DNA from: Sphingomonas sp. OK281 | GTDB lineage: Bacteria > Pseudomonadota > Alphaproteobacteria > Sphingomonadales > Sphingomonadaceae | Length of the DNA: 64,000 nt | Assembly: GCF_900115295.1 (NCBI RefSeq) | Contig: NZ_FOVZ01000008.1 | Location: 1 to 64,000, forward strand | Direction: 5' to 3' | Shown here: in pieces, positions 8,288 to 17,442 of the stretch | How positions within the stretch are numbered: position 1 is the first letter of the stretch | How the letters are laid out: each line of letters starts with the position of its first letter | Notes under the pieces: model-generated | Seen by the model: the letters and a program-made list of their open reading frames with translations, nothing else | Databases searched by the model: none | What the model was told of the DNA's origin: nothing | Program-made: the position numbers and the translations under genes

Positions 8288-9559
8288 TTAGTCAGGGAGT
8301 TCGGGCTTACGAGAGCCAACGGGTCGGCCGGATAGCCAACTAAGCCCTCCCCCGATAACAAGCAGCCCTGCCCCCATAAGCGCCTTGTCACGGCGTCGGA
8401 GAAGAACAAGCCCGCCAGTAACGATGACGGAAGGTACCATGCCGACTTTACCCAGGCCGGTTACGCGTGCTGCACGCACGACCATGCGGCCGGCAGCGTA
8501 CTCACGCAAAGGTGACGGCGTAGATGGTGCGGTTCGGGATACAGCCTGGTCACCATTTGAGGGCTGCGGTCCTGGTCCTGGCTGCGGCGCTATCTCCGGT
8601 CCGGAAGCTACCGTGTCGGCTGCGTACGCTCCGCGATCGCCGAGCGATTTAGTAGGCCCCCTGGTCGTGTCTTGCGTGGTCTGTCTCTCCAGCTCACAAT
8701 TGAACTCGGCGCCGAGCAGTAGAATGTAGGCGGACAAGTAGAGCCAGGTCAGCAATACGATCGCGGCTCCCAAAGAGCCGTAGGTCGCGTCGTAGCTGCC
8801 GAAGTTTGCGACGTAGAACCCGAAGCCAAGGGTAACGACCAGCCACAACACGGTTGTCAGCACCGAGCCAGGCGTCAACCACGTCCACTTCGCCTCATCG
8901 CGATTGGGCGCGTAGCGGTAGAGCGTTGCCGCTGCTGCGGCTCCCATACCGGCCATGACCATGTAGGAAACGATCTTCCCCGCTATGAGAACGATGGCAG
9001 GGGCGGAAGGGAACAGTGCGTCCAGACTGCCCATTGCGGCGATCGCGATGATAGCGACGATCGCGATAAGCACCGCCCCGGCGGTGATGGCTAGTGCTAT
9101 GAGGTTCAGCCGAACAAAATTACGCGTTTCCTCTTCGTCATAGGCGATGTTCAGCGAGGTGATGAGCGCGGTTGCACCTTTCATCGCGCCGTACAACGCG
9201 ATGCCGAGCGCAAGAAGCAGCCCGAACCCCTTCTTGCCGTCCGATGTCGTGACAACGTTGGCCAACTGCTCGCCGATCAGCTTGGCAGCATCGGTCGGCA
9301 TGACTGACGTCAGTGACTGGACGTTCTTCATCACCGTAGCGGGCGTGGCGACCAGACCATAGCTCAGCACCACGGCGCCCAGCATAGGCACCATGGCGAG
9401 CACGCCACAGAACGCCACGCCGGAGGCGACCAAGCTGATGTTATCCTGGCCTGCTTCCTTCCATGCTCGCAGGGCGATGTCCTTCCAGCCTTTTGCAGGG
9501 ATAGCCCAGGGACTGCCAGCGTCGTGCCCGCTCGCGTCCCCCTTGTTCGTCTCGGTCAT
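8288..9559 (-). CDS. YihY/virulence factor BrkB family membrane protein
   Basis: This 423-residue inner-membrane protein has the YihY/BrkB signature: GWKDIALRAWKEAGQDNISL, then ASGVAFCGVLAMVPMLGA, and late in the domain YGSLGAAIVLLTWLYLSAYI followed by LLGAEFNCELERQ. I count six main spans in residues 40-290. The remaining 130 residues are a polar linker and two further hydrophobic stretches near 370-405, followed by SGRPVGSRKPELPD. Despite an old annotation as RNase BN, the family is not a nuclease, and its role remains unclear. GAGG precedes the ATG. It stands alone between the DUF937 gene and the antiporter gene, all minus strand. Confidence 0.85.
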   Translation of the reverse strand: MTETNKGDASGHDAGSPWAIPAKGWKDIALRAWKEAGQDNISLVASGVAFCGVLAMVPMLGAVVLSYGLVATPATVMKNVQSLTSVMPTDAAKLIGEQLANVVTTSDGKKGFGLLLALGIALYGAMKGATALITSLNIAYDEEETRNFVRLNLIALAITAGAVLIAIVAIIAIAAMGSLDALFPSAPAIVLIAGKIVSYMVMAGMGAAAAATLYRYAPNRDEAKWTWLTPGSVLTTVLWLVVTLGFGFYVANFGSYDATYGSLGAAIVLLTWLYLSAYILLLGAEFNCELERQTTQDTTRGPTKSLGDRGAYAADTVASGPEIAPQPGPGPQPSNGDQAVSRTAPSTPSPLREYAAGRMVVRAARVTGLGKVGMVPSVIVTGGLVLLRRRDKALMGAGLLVIGGGLSWLSGRPVGSRKPELPD

Positions 9560-9653
9560 GCCTCGTCCCTTTACGCGTTTAATGGACCTGGCATGCGATC
9601 GCCGTTCTCACGCTACAGGCCAGTTTTGATATGATCTTCGATACAGAGTTGCC

Positions 9654-10946
9654 TCAAACTCCCACGGCGGGCGGCGCATCCTTGTCTGGATCTCGCCCGT
9701 GTTGCTTATCGAGCAAACGCATGATTGGCGTCACGGTCAGACCGTGCAGGACGATCGAAAACAGCACGACCAGTCCGAGGAGGCCCCACAGACGTTCGGC
9801 CGCATCGACGTGGATGTGGTTCAGACCATAGGCCAGGTAATAGATCGATCCGACGCCGCGGATTCCGAAGAAGGCCAGCGTTAGCTTTTCCGAGCGGTCA
9901 GCCCGGTGGCCGGCCAGGCCGATGAGCCCCGTGATCGGGCGGATGACCAGCAGGATCACGAGCGCGATCAGCGCATCCGTCAACGATACCGAATTCAGGA
10001 GCCCGCTGACCAGCGCACCCCCAAACAGCAACAGCAAGACCATCATTGCAAGCCGTTCGATCTGCTCGGTAACGTCGTGCATGTCGTGATGAAAGTCGTG
10101 CGTTCGGTGCGTCCCTCGAAACGTCAAAGCAGTCACGAACACGGCGAGGAAGCCGTAGCAGTGGATGATCTCAGTAAAGCCGTAAGAGATGCAGGTCGCA
10201 GCCAGCGCGATCAGGCCGTCACCGGTCTGCACAAGCTTGGTTTGCGCTGGAACGTGGAAGGTCAGCCAGCCAAAGGCGCGACCAATTAGCCAGCCAGCGC
10301 CGACGCCGGCACCGATTTCCCATAAGACGCGGTACGTCAGCCACTCACCCAGCCACGGCTTGCTGTTCCCGGCTGCGGTTGCGGCTGCCAGCATGATAGC
10401 AAGATGGACGAACGGAAACGCGAAGCCATCATTGAGGCCGGCTTCGGACGTCAGCCCAAACCGTACCTCGTCTTCGTCCTCGCTCTTGGGCGGCCCGACC
10501 TGAATGTCGGCTGCCAGGACAGGATCCGTGGGGGCCAGGCTCGCGGCAAGCAGCAGAGCGATCGCCCATGGAAGTCCCATTCCCCATGCCGTCACCGCCG
10601 TGATGGCCAGAATGCTCAGCGGCATCGTGATCGCCAACAGCCGCCAGGTAACCGCCCAGTCCCGCCACCTGAACACCCGGTCGATCTTCAGGCCGGCCCC
10701 CATTAGCGCGATGATCACGACGAACTCGGTGAAGCGTTCGGTGATCTCGGGGTAAAGAAGCGGAAGCGGCTTGAGCGTGACCTGCGGCAACGAGAACAGC
10801 GCACCGCCAAGCGCGATACATACGATCGGCAACGATAGCGGTAGCTTACGAAGCGCCAGCGGTAACCAGACAACCAGCGCGGTAAGCAGGCCGAAGCCGG
10901 TGAGAATGAGGATATAGGGGTCGGGGAACCCGGAAGCGGCGATCAT
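9654..10946 (-). CDS. cation:proton antiporter, CPA1/NhaP type
   Basis: This 430-residue polytopic protein of the CPA1 sodium/proton exchanger family has about twelve spans, starting LILTGFGLLTALVVWLPLAL. Family landmarks include LLAASLAPTDPVLAADIQVG (the DP-type ion-binding region), LTSEAGLNDGFAFPFVHLA and FFGIRGVGSIYYLAYGLNH. It exchanges cytoplasmic sodium or potassium for protons. No C-terminal nucleotide-binding domain is present. I prefer the ATG at 10946, preceded by GGAAAG, over a GTG at 11006 that has no ribosome site and abuts a hairpin. A degraded copy of its C-terminus is found at 17443-17610. Confidence 0.85.
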   Translation of the reverse strand: MIAASGFPDPYILILTGFGLLTALVVWLPLALRKLPLSLPIVCIALGGALFSLPQVTLKPLPLLYPEITERFTEFVVIIALMGAGLKIDRVFRWRDWAVTWRLLAITMPLSILAITAVTAWGMGLPWAIALLLAASLAPTDPVLAADIQVGPPKSEDEDEVRFGLTSEAGLNDGFAFPFVHLAIMLAAATAAGNSKPWLGEWLTYRVLWEIGAGVGAGWLIGRAFGWLTFHVPAQTKLVQTGDGLIALAATCISYGFTEIIHCYGFLAVFVTALTFRGTHRTHDFHHDMHDVTEQIERLAMMVLLLLFGGALVSGLLNSVSLTDALIALVILLVIRPITGLIGLAGHRADRSEKLTLAFFGIRGVGSIYYLAYGLNHIHVDAAERLWGLLGLVVLFSIVLHGLTVTPIMRLLDKQHGRDPDKDAPPAVGV

Positions 10947-11010
10947 GACGGGTCTTTCCGATAGGGAATGAGACTGTGCCGCAGGAAGGCGCGCATTCTT
11001 AATCACTAAA

Positions 11011-11051
11011 AAACTAGGAGATGATGAGCGATGGCGCTGCCATCGCTCATC
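11011..11051 (-). terminator. hairpin terminator downstream of YflT/CsbD gene
   Basis: A perfect 13-bp stem, GATGAGCGATGGC with GCCATCGCTCATC, has a 3-base loop at 11023-11051. On the minus strand it is followed within 10 bases by a run of six T residues. It lies 12 bases past the stop of the YflT/CsbD gene and just before the antiporter, insulating the two. Confidence 0.75.
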
Positions 11052-11062
11052 GTTACTTTAAT

Positions 11063-11755
11063 CTAAGAGCGGTCTGGGCCTTTGCCCTGCTCACTCTCAC
11101 CACGACGTTCCTGCTCGATACCGTCGTGTTTCAGGCTTTCGTTTCCAAACATGCTGCCGGCTGCCTGCTTGACGTTACCAAGCGCCTCGTCAGCCATGCC
11201 CTTCGCCTTGCTACCACTGCTATGGTCGTTGCCGTACGAGCGCACCCGCGACGAACCACGGTCTAGATCTCGACGTCCGTAGATCGATGACGTGTTAGCC
11301 GGTGGTACATCGTCGCCAGACGTTGCAAATGGCCGATCCGGCGAAGCATCGAGACCATAGCTGGCTGCGGTCGCCGCTGCCTCGGCCGGCTCGTAGTCCC
11401 AACCCGACGAACGCCAAGATTCGGCACGTTCATCGATATCGACCGTGTTTGCTTCTTCCAAGACGCTGACGGCCTCACCGACGGCATCGTCATCGACGTC
11501 TGCGGTCAGAAGAAAGCCGCCACGACGCACGCCCTCTTCGTATGTGTGGCGGTCATGGTCAGGCAGAAACGCATTCTTGATCGACGCCCAAATGCCGCGA
11601 TCCTCGTGCGTCGAGCGCGTGGTTTCATTGTAGCCGTCGCTGGTCTTGTCATGGATGCGAATGTGATCGGCATCCACGCGTGACTGCTTGAGGCGTTCCT
11701 GAGCCGCTTCGGCGTCGTTACGGTCATCGAATAAGGCGGTGATGGTACGGGTCAT
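11063..11755 (-). CDS. general stress protein: YflT-like domain plus CsbD-like tail
   Basis: This 230-residue hydrophilic protein begins MTRTITALFDDRNDAEAAQERL. This is the YflT/GSP17M-type domain, resembling a ferredoxin-like fold, and runs to about residue 115. A low-complexity linker rich in Ser, Asp and Arg follows. The C-terminal 45 residues (KAKGMADEALGNVKQAAGSM, then ESLKHDGIEQERRGE) resemble CsbD, a small stress-induced helical protein. Both halves are stress-associated in other bacteria, so the combination suggests a general stress role, while molecular function is unknown. GGAGA precedes the start. It follows the OmpA-family gene on the same strand by 26 bases and may share a transcript with it. 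Confidence 0.75.
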   Translation of the reverse strand: MTRTITALFDDRNDAEAAQERLKQSRVDADHIRIHDKTSDGYNETTRSTHEDRGIWASIKNAFLPDHDRHTYEEGVRRGGFLLTADVDDDAVGEAVSVLEEANTVDIDERAESWRSSGWDYEPAEAAATAASYGLDASPDRPFATSGDDVPPANTSSIYGRRDLDRGSSRVRSYGNDHSSGSKAKGMADEALGNVKQAAGSMFGNESLKHDGIEQERRGESEQGKGPDRS

Positions 11756-11781
11756 GATTGATCTCCAGGTATAATAATGAA

Positions 11782-12402
11782 TTAGCGCGACGTTACGACC
11801 AACTCGGTGCGGCGATTCTCAGCCTGACCGGCGGTCGTAGCGTTGGTGTCGACCGGATCGGTTTCACCGCCAGACACGGTTTTGATGCGAGCGGCATCGA
11901 TACCCTGCGCAACCAAGCCCGCCTTGACCGCGTCAGCGCGCGCTTTGCCAAGAGCAACGTTAGCCGCTGCCGGCCCCCGAGCGTCGGCATAGCCTGCGAT
12001 GCGGACGCGCGTGTTTGCATACTGCTTGAGGACAGTAGCGATGGTCGCCACTTCCTGTGCGTCGCCGGCACGCAACGTGCTCTTAGCCGTATCGAAAGTC
12101 AGTTGTTCGAACTGGAATGTCCGCGGCGCAGCTTCGGTACCACTGAGGTAACCACCGAGGCCTGAGGTACCCGCAAGCGCTGTAGCCGACGCCGCGCCTG
12201 GGGTCGTTGCAACGACTTCGGTCGGCGACGAACTGGGGGTCGGTGCAACTGCGACTGTCTCTTCGTGCCCGCAACGGCTTAGTGCAAACAGCAGCGCCAA
12301 GATACCTGCGGCAAGCGCAATCCAGGCAAGCCAGTTAACTTTTTTCTTCTCGATATGGATCGCGCGCGGGGGAGCCCCGTCCTTATTGTGTGGATCGGCC
12401 AT
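11782..12402 (-). CDS. OmpA-family peptidoglycan-binding protein
   Basis: This 206-residue protein has one N-terminal membrane anchor (residues about 23-42, VNWLAWIALAAGILALLFAL). A Ser/Thr/Ala-rich linker follows, then a C-terminal OmpA-like domain (residues about 95-206). Typical motifs are FDTAKSTLRAGDAQEVATIA, RIAGYADARGPAAANVALGK, ARADAVKAGLVAQG and QAENRRTELVV. The Asp and Arg residues expected to grip diaminopimelate are present. It probably anchors the inner membrane to the cell wall. The start has an excellent AGGGGA site. A stress-promoter-like sequence (GGAAC-N18-CGTT, one base longer than usual spacing) lies at 12455-12481. Confidence 0.8.
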   Translation of the reverse strand: MADPHNKDGAPPRAIHIEKKKVNWLAWIALAAGILALLFALSRCGHEETVAVAPTPSSSPTEVVATTPGAASATALAGTSGLGGYLSGTEAAPRTFQFEQLTFDTAKSTLRAGDAQEVATIATVLKQYANTRVRIAGYADARGPAAANVALGKARADAVKAGLVAQGIDAARIKTVSGGETDPVDTNATTAGQAENRRTELVVTSR

Positions 12403-12573
12403 TATGTTCCCCTATCATCGCGCCACCGTAGCGCGACCTTTGATACTGGAGCGTAACGACTGGTGCAGAGCTTTAGGTTCCTGATCCATCCAGACCATTG
12501 CTCCAGATCTATACGATTATTGGAAGGTCGATCGTGGTCTCGATGACTATCGTTTCTCGGAAATGGGGTCGGT

Positions 12574-12640
12574 CTCAGAGCGACACGATGCAAGCGCGCC
12601 GGTGTCGCAAAAGTCGAGACATACGAGACGTCCGAAACTT
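12574..12640. repeat. interspersed intergenic repeat, copy 1
   Basis: This AT-richer intergenic stretch contains TCAGAGCGACA, GTGTCGCAAAAGTCGAGACAT and CGTCCGAAAC in order. The same ordered blocks occur at 19006-19066 with small changes. It resembles the dispersed short intergenic repeats seen in sphingomonads and other alphaproteobacteria. Confidence 0.55.
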
Positions 12641-12664
12641 AGGATATTAGCGACGAAGGCACGG

Positions 12665-12892
12665 TTAACTTGGATTTGTGCTAGAGATGGCGAACAGTCC
12701 ACCCACACCCAAGGCGTACAGGACGAGAACGGCGAGGGAGTCGACGCCCATCCGGAATATCTGGCGTTTAGGCCGGAAAATTAACCCTGCAGCATAGACG
12801 CACTCAGTAACACGCCCAACCCAGCGATCCAGATGACGCTGCCGCATGCGGCAAAGATCGTTAGCAAGATGGGTAAGCTAAGTCCGTTGAAC
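12665..12892 (-). pseudogene. sodium/calcium exchanger remnant with internal deletion
   Basis: An ATG at 12892 with AAAGGA upstream opens a 36-codon frame, MFNGLSLPILLTIF then SVIWIAGLGVLLS. It resembles the first membrane helix of YrbG-type sodium:calcium antiporters. It stops at 12782. An overlapping frame then reads GLIFRPKRQIFRMGVDSLAV followed by LVLYALGVGGLFAIS, which resembles the end of such a protein. The central ~250 residues are missing. I infer an exchanger gene reduced to its two ends by an internal deletion and frame change. Alternatively, the first frame is an independent small membrane protein. It is the first gene-like element downstream of the larger antiporter's leader side. 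Confidence 0.45.
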
Positions 12893-12961
12893 ATGTACGT
12901 CCTTTATGCTGCGCGAGCGGCGGGTGCCTTTACCTGACAGGTGGATGTGTAGGCGTAACGT

Positions 12962-14815
12962 TCATGCAGCGATCGCGTCACGTTTCAACAGCCGACGCCA
13001 ACGGGCCCGTTTCGGCTCCGTTACCGGTGCGAGGGAAGCTTTATAGAGCCGCAAGATCAGGTCGCCCTTTGCCGGCACAGCCGTATGCTCTGCGCCAAGA
13101 AACGCCAGCTCGCCACTGTGCCGTACAACTGCGACAGGCCATCCGTCGTCAGTGGCCGGAAGAGGCGGTTTGTCGCCATCCATGTAGGGCTCGACCACTA
13201 ACGATGCACCAGCCTGCATAAGGTCCGCCAGGTGCTCGAAGGTCATTTTCTCTCCAATTACGATCTTGCCGCGCCATTCCCGCGACGCTTCGTACCGCGT
13301 AGCGACCTCGTTTGTCGCAAGCTGGTGGACACGCTCGCGGCCAAGCTCGGGGGCGAAACGCGTGCAGACCAGGGCGTTGTAGGCGTCGTCCGGCGTCGCT
13401 GCGAGTACCTGCTCGACATCGCGCAGGTCGATCACCTCCTCACCGATTACCGAGAGCACCTCAACCCGTAGCGTCTTCAATCCAGCGAGCCGGGCAGCCT
13501 TGAGCGCCAATGCCGATCGATCGACCACGACTACCGGAATGCCGGCACCGTGAAGCGCTTCGCCAAGCCTCACCGTCCAGCGCGAGGCACCGACGATTAG
13601 CAGGCCGCCCCGCCCACCCGACGCGAGCTTCAAGCGACGTGCGAGGGGTGCCAGCGACAGGCCGTGCAGCAGCACCGTGGACGCGATGACGGCGAACACG
13701 AGGGGTAGGACGAGACGTGCATCGGGATAGCCGGCGTGGGCGAGACGCTCGCCGGCAACTCCTGCGATTGCTGCAGCCACCACGCCGCGCGGGCCGATCC
13801 ATCCAACCAGTAGCCGTTCCCGCCAGCTCGCCTTCGCGCCGATCGTCGCGAGCCAAATCGCCAGCGGCCGAACGACGAACAGGATCATCAGCGTCGTCAT
13901 CGCGATCGGCCAGCTCAGCATCTCGACCGTGCCGCGGTCGATGTTGGCTGTGAGGAGGATAAATAGCCCTGACACCAGGAAGACCGTCAGCGACTCCTTA
14001 AAACGGCGGAGTTCCTGAAGGCCGGTGACATCGATATTGGCAAGCACGACGCCGAACAGAGTCGCTCCCACTAGTCCGGTCTCGGGCTGGATCGCCTCCC
14101 CTGCCGCATAGATGCCGAGCGCGCTCGCTAGCAGGATCGGCGTCTTGAGGTACTCGGGCGCGAGATCGCGCGCGAACAACGTCCGGATGCCGAACGGCAC
14201 CGCCAGACCCAAAGCGGCCGCAAGGCCAGCGCCCAGCAGCGTATGCCAGGCGAGATGAATGATCGCCGCGCTCCCGCTCATCGTGGTCGACAACGTCAGA
14301 TAGCTCAGGACGAGCAGCGTCAGTGTGGCACCAATCGGATCGTTGACGATGGCTTCCCAGCGCAGGAACGCCGCGGCGCGCGGCTCGAGCTTTGCCTGCC
14401 GCAGCAGCGGCATGATGACGGTTGGCCCTGTCACGACGAGGATTGCGCCGACGAGGATCGCCACCGGCCAAGACAGCCCGGCTACCCAATGTCCCGCCAG
14501 CGTACCCAGGAGCCAATTGAGCGGCAGCGCGACTGCAACCAGTCGCATAATGCCCGATCCAGCCGAACGAAGCTCCCGCAAATTGAGGTTCAGGCCGCCT
14601 TCGAAAACGATGATCGCCACCGCCATGCCGATCGCCGGCCGCATGACATCGCCGAGTGCTGCCGATGGCCGTACGATGCCGCCAATTGGCCCCAACAGCG
14701 CGCCGATCACCAGCAGCGGGATGATTGACGGGAGTTGGAGCTTCCATCCGAGCCATTGACCAAACACGCCGGCGACGGCGACACCCACGACAAGCAATAG
14801 GATGGTATCTTCCAA
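12962..14815 (-). CDS. cation:proton antiporter with TrkA-N-like domain
   Basis: This is a CPA1-type antiporter of about 617 residues. The first 400 residues carry some twelve spans, with landmarks FEGGLNLNLRELRSAGSGIM, AILVVTGPTVIMPLLRQAKL, WEAIVNDPIGATLTLLVL and LLVGWIGPRGVVAAAIAGVA. Residues after about 410 form a Rossmann-like TrkA-N domain (GGLLIVGASRWTVRLGEALH, IPVVVVDRSALALKAARLAG), suggesting gating by a nucleotide. The tail (residues about 530-617) is soluble. It probably exports sodium or potassium under salt or pH stress. I prefer a TTG start at 14815 because AAGGGG lies 9 bases upstream. A TTG at 14869 is also in frame. Confidence 0.85.
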   Translation of the reverse strand: MEDTILLLVVGVAVAGVFGQWLGWKLQLPSIIPLLVIGALLGPIGGIVRPSAALGDVMRPAIGMAVAIIVFEGGLNLNLRELRSAGSGIMRLVAVALPLNWLLGTLAGHWVAGLSWPVAILVGAILVVTGPTVIMPLLRQAKLEPRAAAFLRWEAIVNDPIGATLTLLVLSYLTLSTTMSGSAAIIHLAWHTLLGAGLAAALGLAVPFGIRTLFARDLAPEYLKTPILLASALGIYAAGEAIQPETGLVGATLFGVVLANIDVTGLQELRRFKESLTVFLVSGLFILLTANIDRGTVEMLSWPIAMTTLMILFVVRPLAIWLATIGAKASWRERLLVGWIGPRGVVAAAIAGVAGERLAHAGYPDARLVLPLVFAVIASTVLLHGLSLAPLARRLKLASGGRGGLLIVGASRWTVRLGEALHGAGIPVVVVDRSALALKAARLAGLKTLRVEVLSVIGEEVIDLRDVEQVLAATPDDAYNALVCTRFAPELGRERVHQLATNEVATRYEASREWRGKIVIGEKMTFEHLADLMQAGASLVVEPYMDGDKPPLPATDDGWPVAVVRHSGELAFLGAEHTAVPAKGDLILRLYKASLAPVTEPKRARWRRLLKRDAIAA

Positions 14816-15333
14816 CGTCGCGTCCCCCTTGAAAATCGACGCTCTCCGCCGACTGACATGCAGAAGCAATGGCGGCCCGAAATGTTGCTAGAGCGGCTCA
14901 TTTGGGTGCCCGCAGTTCGGCGTACTTCTGCGCAGGAAGGCTTGACCAGCACGTGGTCTGACTGAGGTGAGCGGCCGCTCCTGTTGTAGGTGCGGTGCTC
15001 GAGTACATCCCTGTCGCAGAAGAGGGGAAATGTGCGACGTCAACAAGTCAGGAGATGTGCGACACCTTTCCTAACTCATCTGGCGTGGGTGAGGCAATTT
15101 TTAGACTGCGAACGGGAGTCTTGAGGTGGCTGACGCCTAAGGCAGCCGCTTTCCCCTTGCCCGCTAGCTATCCCCCGTTTGTGAGGCACGTGAATCGCTG
15201 TTTTTCCGCCACGTGTTAATGGACGTGGAATGCTAGTTACGTCGGCTGCATCAAGCAGAAAGGGCTTGGGCTTTAACGTCTTGTTCGCTTGTAGCCGGTA
15301 CTGCCGCGGGCAGTTCCCGGAGCATTTCGATCC
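14816..15333. other. intergenic region between antiporter and GGDEF-EAL gene
   Basis: About 500 bases divide the divergent antiporter and GGDEF-EAL genes. I see two spaced copies of a short motif (AAATGTGCGAC near 15029 and GAGATGTGCGAC near 15053) and no convincing gene. Promoters for both flanking genes must lie here, but I cannot assign them. Confidence 0.35.
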
Positions 15334-16956
15334 ATGTTTCAAAACCTAATGCAGAACTCCGAGATTGCATCGGCCTCCTCCGCGCGGATACTGGAATCGC
15401 TTCAGCATCCTGTCCTAGTCGTCGACGCCAACAGTGAAATAACCTATGCCAACGCGACCGCCGCAGCCAGCTTTGGTGGCTGGATCGTCGGACTGACGTT
15501 ACCCGACATTTTCGCCGATTATCTGCGGCCGGTGTCGATCGGCGATGGCCCGTCGAGCATGAGGCTCATGACGCGGCAATCCGAAGCATATGAAGCGCTG
15601 TTAAATCCAATTGGCGGCGGTAACATTTGCATCAGCCTCTGGCCGGTCGCCATTGCCATTGAGAAGACGCAGGCTCAGGCAGATGATCTGACGGGGCTTG
15701 CTTTGCGCAACACCTTCATGGCCACACTTGAACGCGCACTGCCCGGCACCATCGAGGGTGGCGAGCCAGTCGCGTTGCTCTGCCTCGATCTCGATCGCTT
15801 CAAGATGATCAACGACACGCTCGGGCACGGCATCGGCGATCAGCTGCTTAAGAAGGTGGCGGACAGGCTGCGTAAGGCTTCACGCAAAGATGATCTCGTT
15901 GCCAGGCTTGGGGGCGACGAATTTGTTATTCTCCAGCGCGGCATTCGTTCGCCTCGCGATGCGGAGCTTCTAGCCGAACGCCTGGTCGACCTGATCGGGC
16001 GGACCTATGTGCTAGGCGGGCACACGGTGAACATTGGCATCAGCGTTGGCGTGGCGCTGGGGTCAGGCTCGATGCAGCCTCGCGATGTTCTCCGCAATGC
16101 AGATCTGGCGCTTTACGAAGCAAAGCGTGCGGGCCGCGGACGCTATCGCTTTTTCGAGCACGGTATGGACACGCTGCTGCACGAGCGCCGCGAGCTGGAG
16201 ATCGACCTGCGCCGAGCACTGGCGCTCAAACAGTTCGAACTTCACTACCAGCCCTTTTTCGATCTCTCGACTGATACGGTAATGGGCTTTGAGGCCCTGT
16301 TGCGTTGGCAGCATCCTGTCCGCGGCAATGTGCCTCCGCTCGACTTCATTGCCGTCGCCGAGGAAAATGGACTGATCGTCAAGATAGGCGAGTGGGTACT
16401 GCTGACCGCATGTATGGAGGCGGCGGCGTGGCCAGGAGACCTCGTTGTGGCGGTGAATGTCTCGCCGCTACAGTTCAAGGCGGACACGCTGCTCGCGTCT
16501 GTGTCGTTGGCGCTTGCGCGATCGGGGCTCAATCCGGAACGCCTCGAGGTCGAAATCACCGAAGGCGCTCTTCTCGCTGATACGGACAACGTGCTGGCGA
16601 CGCTACACGCCCTGCGCGCCTTGGGCGTCAAAATATCAATGGATGATTTCGGCACTGGGTACTCGTCGCTGAGCTACTTGCAGAAATTTCCGTTTAATAA
16701 GATCAAGATTGATCGCTCGTTCGTTGCGCGCGACGATCCGGATAGTGAAGCGATACTGAAAGCCGTATCGAGCCTCGGCACCAGCCTCGGTATGGCGATT
16801 ACCGCCGAGGGCGTTGAGACCGCTGATCAGCTCAAGCGCATACGCGATCAAAATTGTACCCACGTTCAAGGGTACCTCACTGGACGGCCGATGGCGCAGG
16901 CGAGCGTGCAGTCCTTCCTTGGCAGGAAATTCGAAGGAGATGGTGATGTCCACTGA
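15334..16956 (+). CDS. PAS-GGDEF-EAL cyclic-di-GMP enzyme
   Basis: This 540-residue cytoplasmic protein has a short N-terminal PAS-like sensor (residues about 15-110, HPVLVVDANSEITYANATAA). A GGDEF domain follows with intact GGDEF at 193-197, and then an EAL domain with EALLRW (320-325), MDDFGTGYSSLSYL and KIDRSFV. Both catalytic signatures are intact, so the protein may make or degrade cyclic di-GMP, or switch between the two. No membrane span is seen. A GGAG lies upstream of the start. Its 3' end overlaps the BLUF gene by 11 bases, which strongly suggests co-translation and a blue-light input through that partner. Confidence 0.9.
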   Translation: MFQNLMQNSEIASASSARILESLQHPVLVVDANSEITYANATAAASFGGWIVGLTLPDIFADYLRPVSIGDGPSSMRLMTRQSEAYEALLNPIGGGNICISLWPVAIAIEKTQAQADDLTGLALRNTFMATLERALPGTIEGGEPVALLCLDLDRFKMINDTLGHGIGDQLLKKVADRLRKASRKDDLVARLGGDEFVILQRGIRSPRDAELLAERLVDLIGRTYVLGGHTVNIGISVGVALGSGSMQPRDVLRNADLALYEAKRAGRGRYRFFEHGMDTLLHERRELEIDLRRALALKQFELHYQPFFDLSTDTVMGFEALLRWQHPVRGNVPPLDFIAVAEENGLIVKIGEWVLLTACMEAAAWPGDLVVAVNVSPLQFKADTLLASVSLALARSGLNPERLEVEITEGALLADTDNVLATLHALRALGVKISMDDFGTGYSSLSYLQKFPFNKIKIDRSFVARDDPDSEAILKAVSSLGTSLGMAITAEGVETADQLKRIRDQNCTHVQGYLTGRPMAQASVQSFLGRKFEGDGDVH

Positions 16957-17389
16957 GACCTATCGTTTGGTGTATTACAGCCGTAATTTGACGACCTGCG
17001 ACGCTGACACGTTCGCGGCAGAAGTGAACGATATTCTCGCGACGAGCCGCGCCAACAATGAACGGGATGGCATCACTGGCGCTCTGATGTTTAATGCGGG
17101 TTGTTTCGCTCAGGTGCTCGAAGGCCCTCTTGACGTGGTGGAACTCGCTTTCGAGCGCATCCAACAGGACGACCGCCATAGCGAAGTCTCTCTCCTCGCA
17201 ATGGAGCCGATCAAAGCACGAAGTTTCCCGAACTGGGCAATGGGGTTTGTCGGTATGTCAGACGACAATGCGGCGCGTTTTGCCGATGTGGCAAAGGCGA
17301 GCAGCTTTGATCCGTCTCGCTTCAGCGGCGATAAGTTGCATTCGATCCTGCGGGATCTGGCGGTAGAGGAGGAGCGCACGGCCGCCTGA
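16946..17389 (+). CDS. BLUF-domain blue-light photoreceptor
   Basis: This 147-residue protein consists of a single BLUF domain with a short C-terminal extension. BLUF domains bind FAD and sense blue light through a Tyr-Gln-Asn network. Here the likely residues are Tyr10 (LVYYSRN), Asn38 (ANNERDGITGAL) and Gln56 (CFAQVLEG), and a Trp lies in FPNWAMGF. There is no output domain, so signalling must occur by protein contact. The preceding GGDEF-EAL gene overlaps its start, and GAAGGAGA just upstream lies inside that gene. In E. coli and Klebsiella, BLUF and EAL modules are fused in one protein. Here they appear as separate, coupled genes. Confidence 0.9.
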   Translation: MSTETYRLVYYSRNLTTCDADTFAAEVNDILATSRANNERDGITGALMFNAGCFAQVLEGPLDVVELAFERIQQDDRHSEVSLLAMEPIKARSFPNWAMGFVGMSDDNAARFADVAKASSFDPSRFSGDKLHSILRDLAVEEERTAA

Positions 17390-17442
17390 TCCGTCATGTA
17401 CGTACGATCGCAAGCATGGCGAGATCCGCGGCTTATCCAGCG

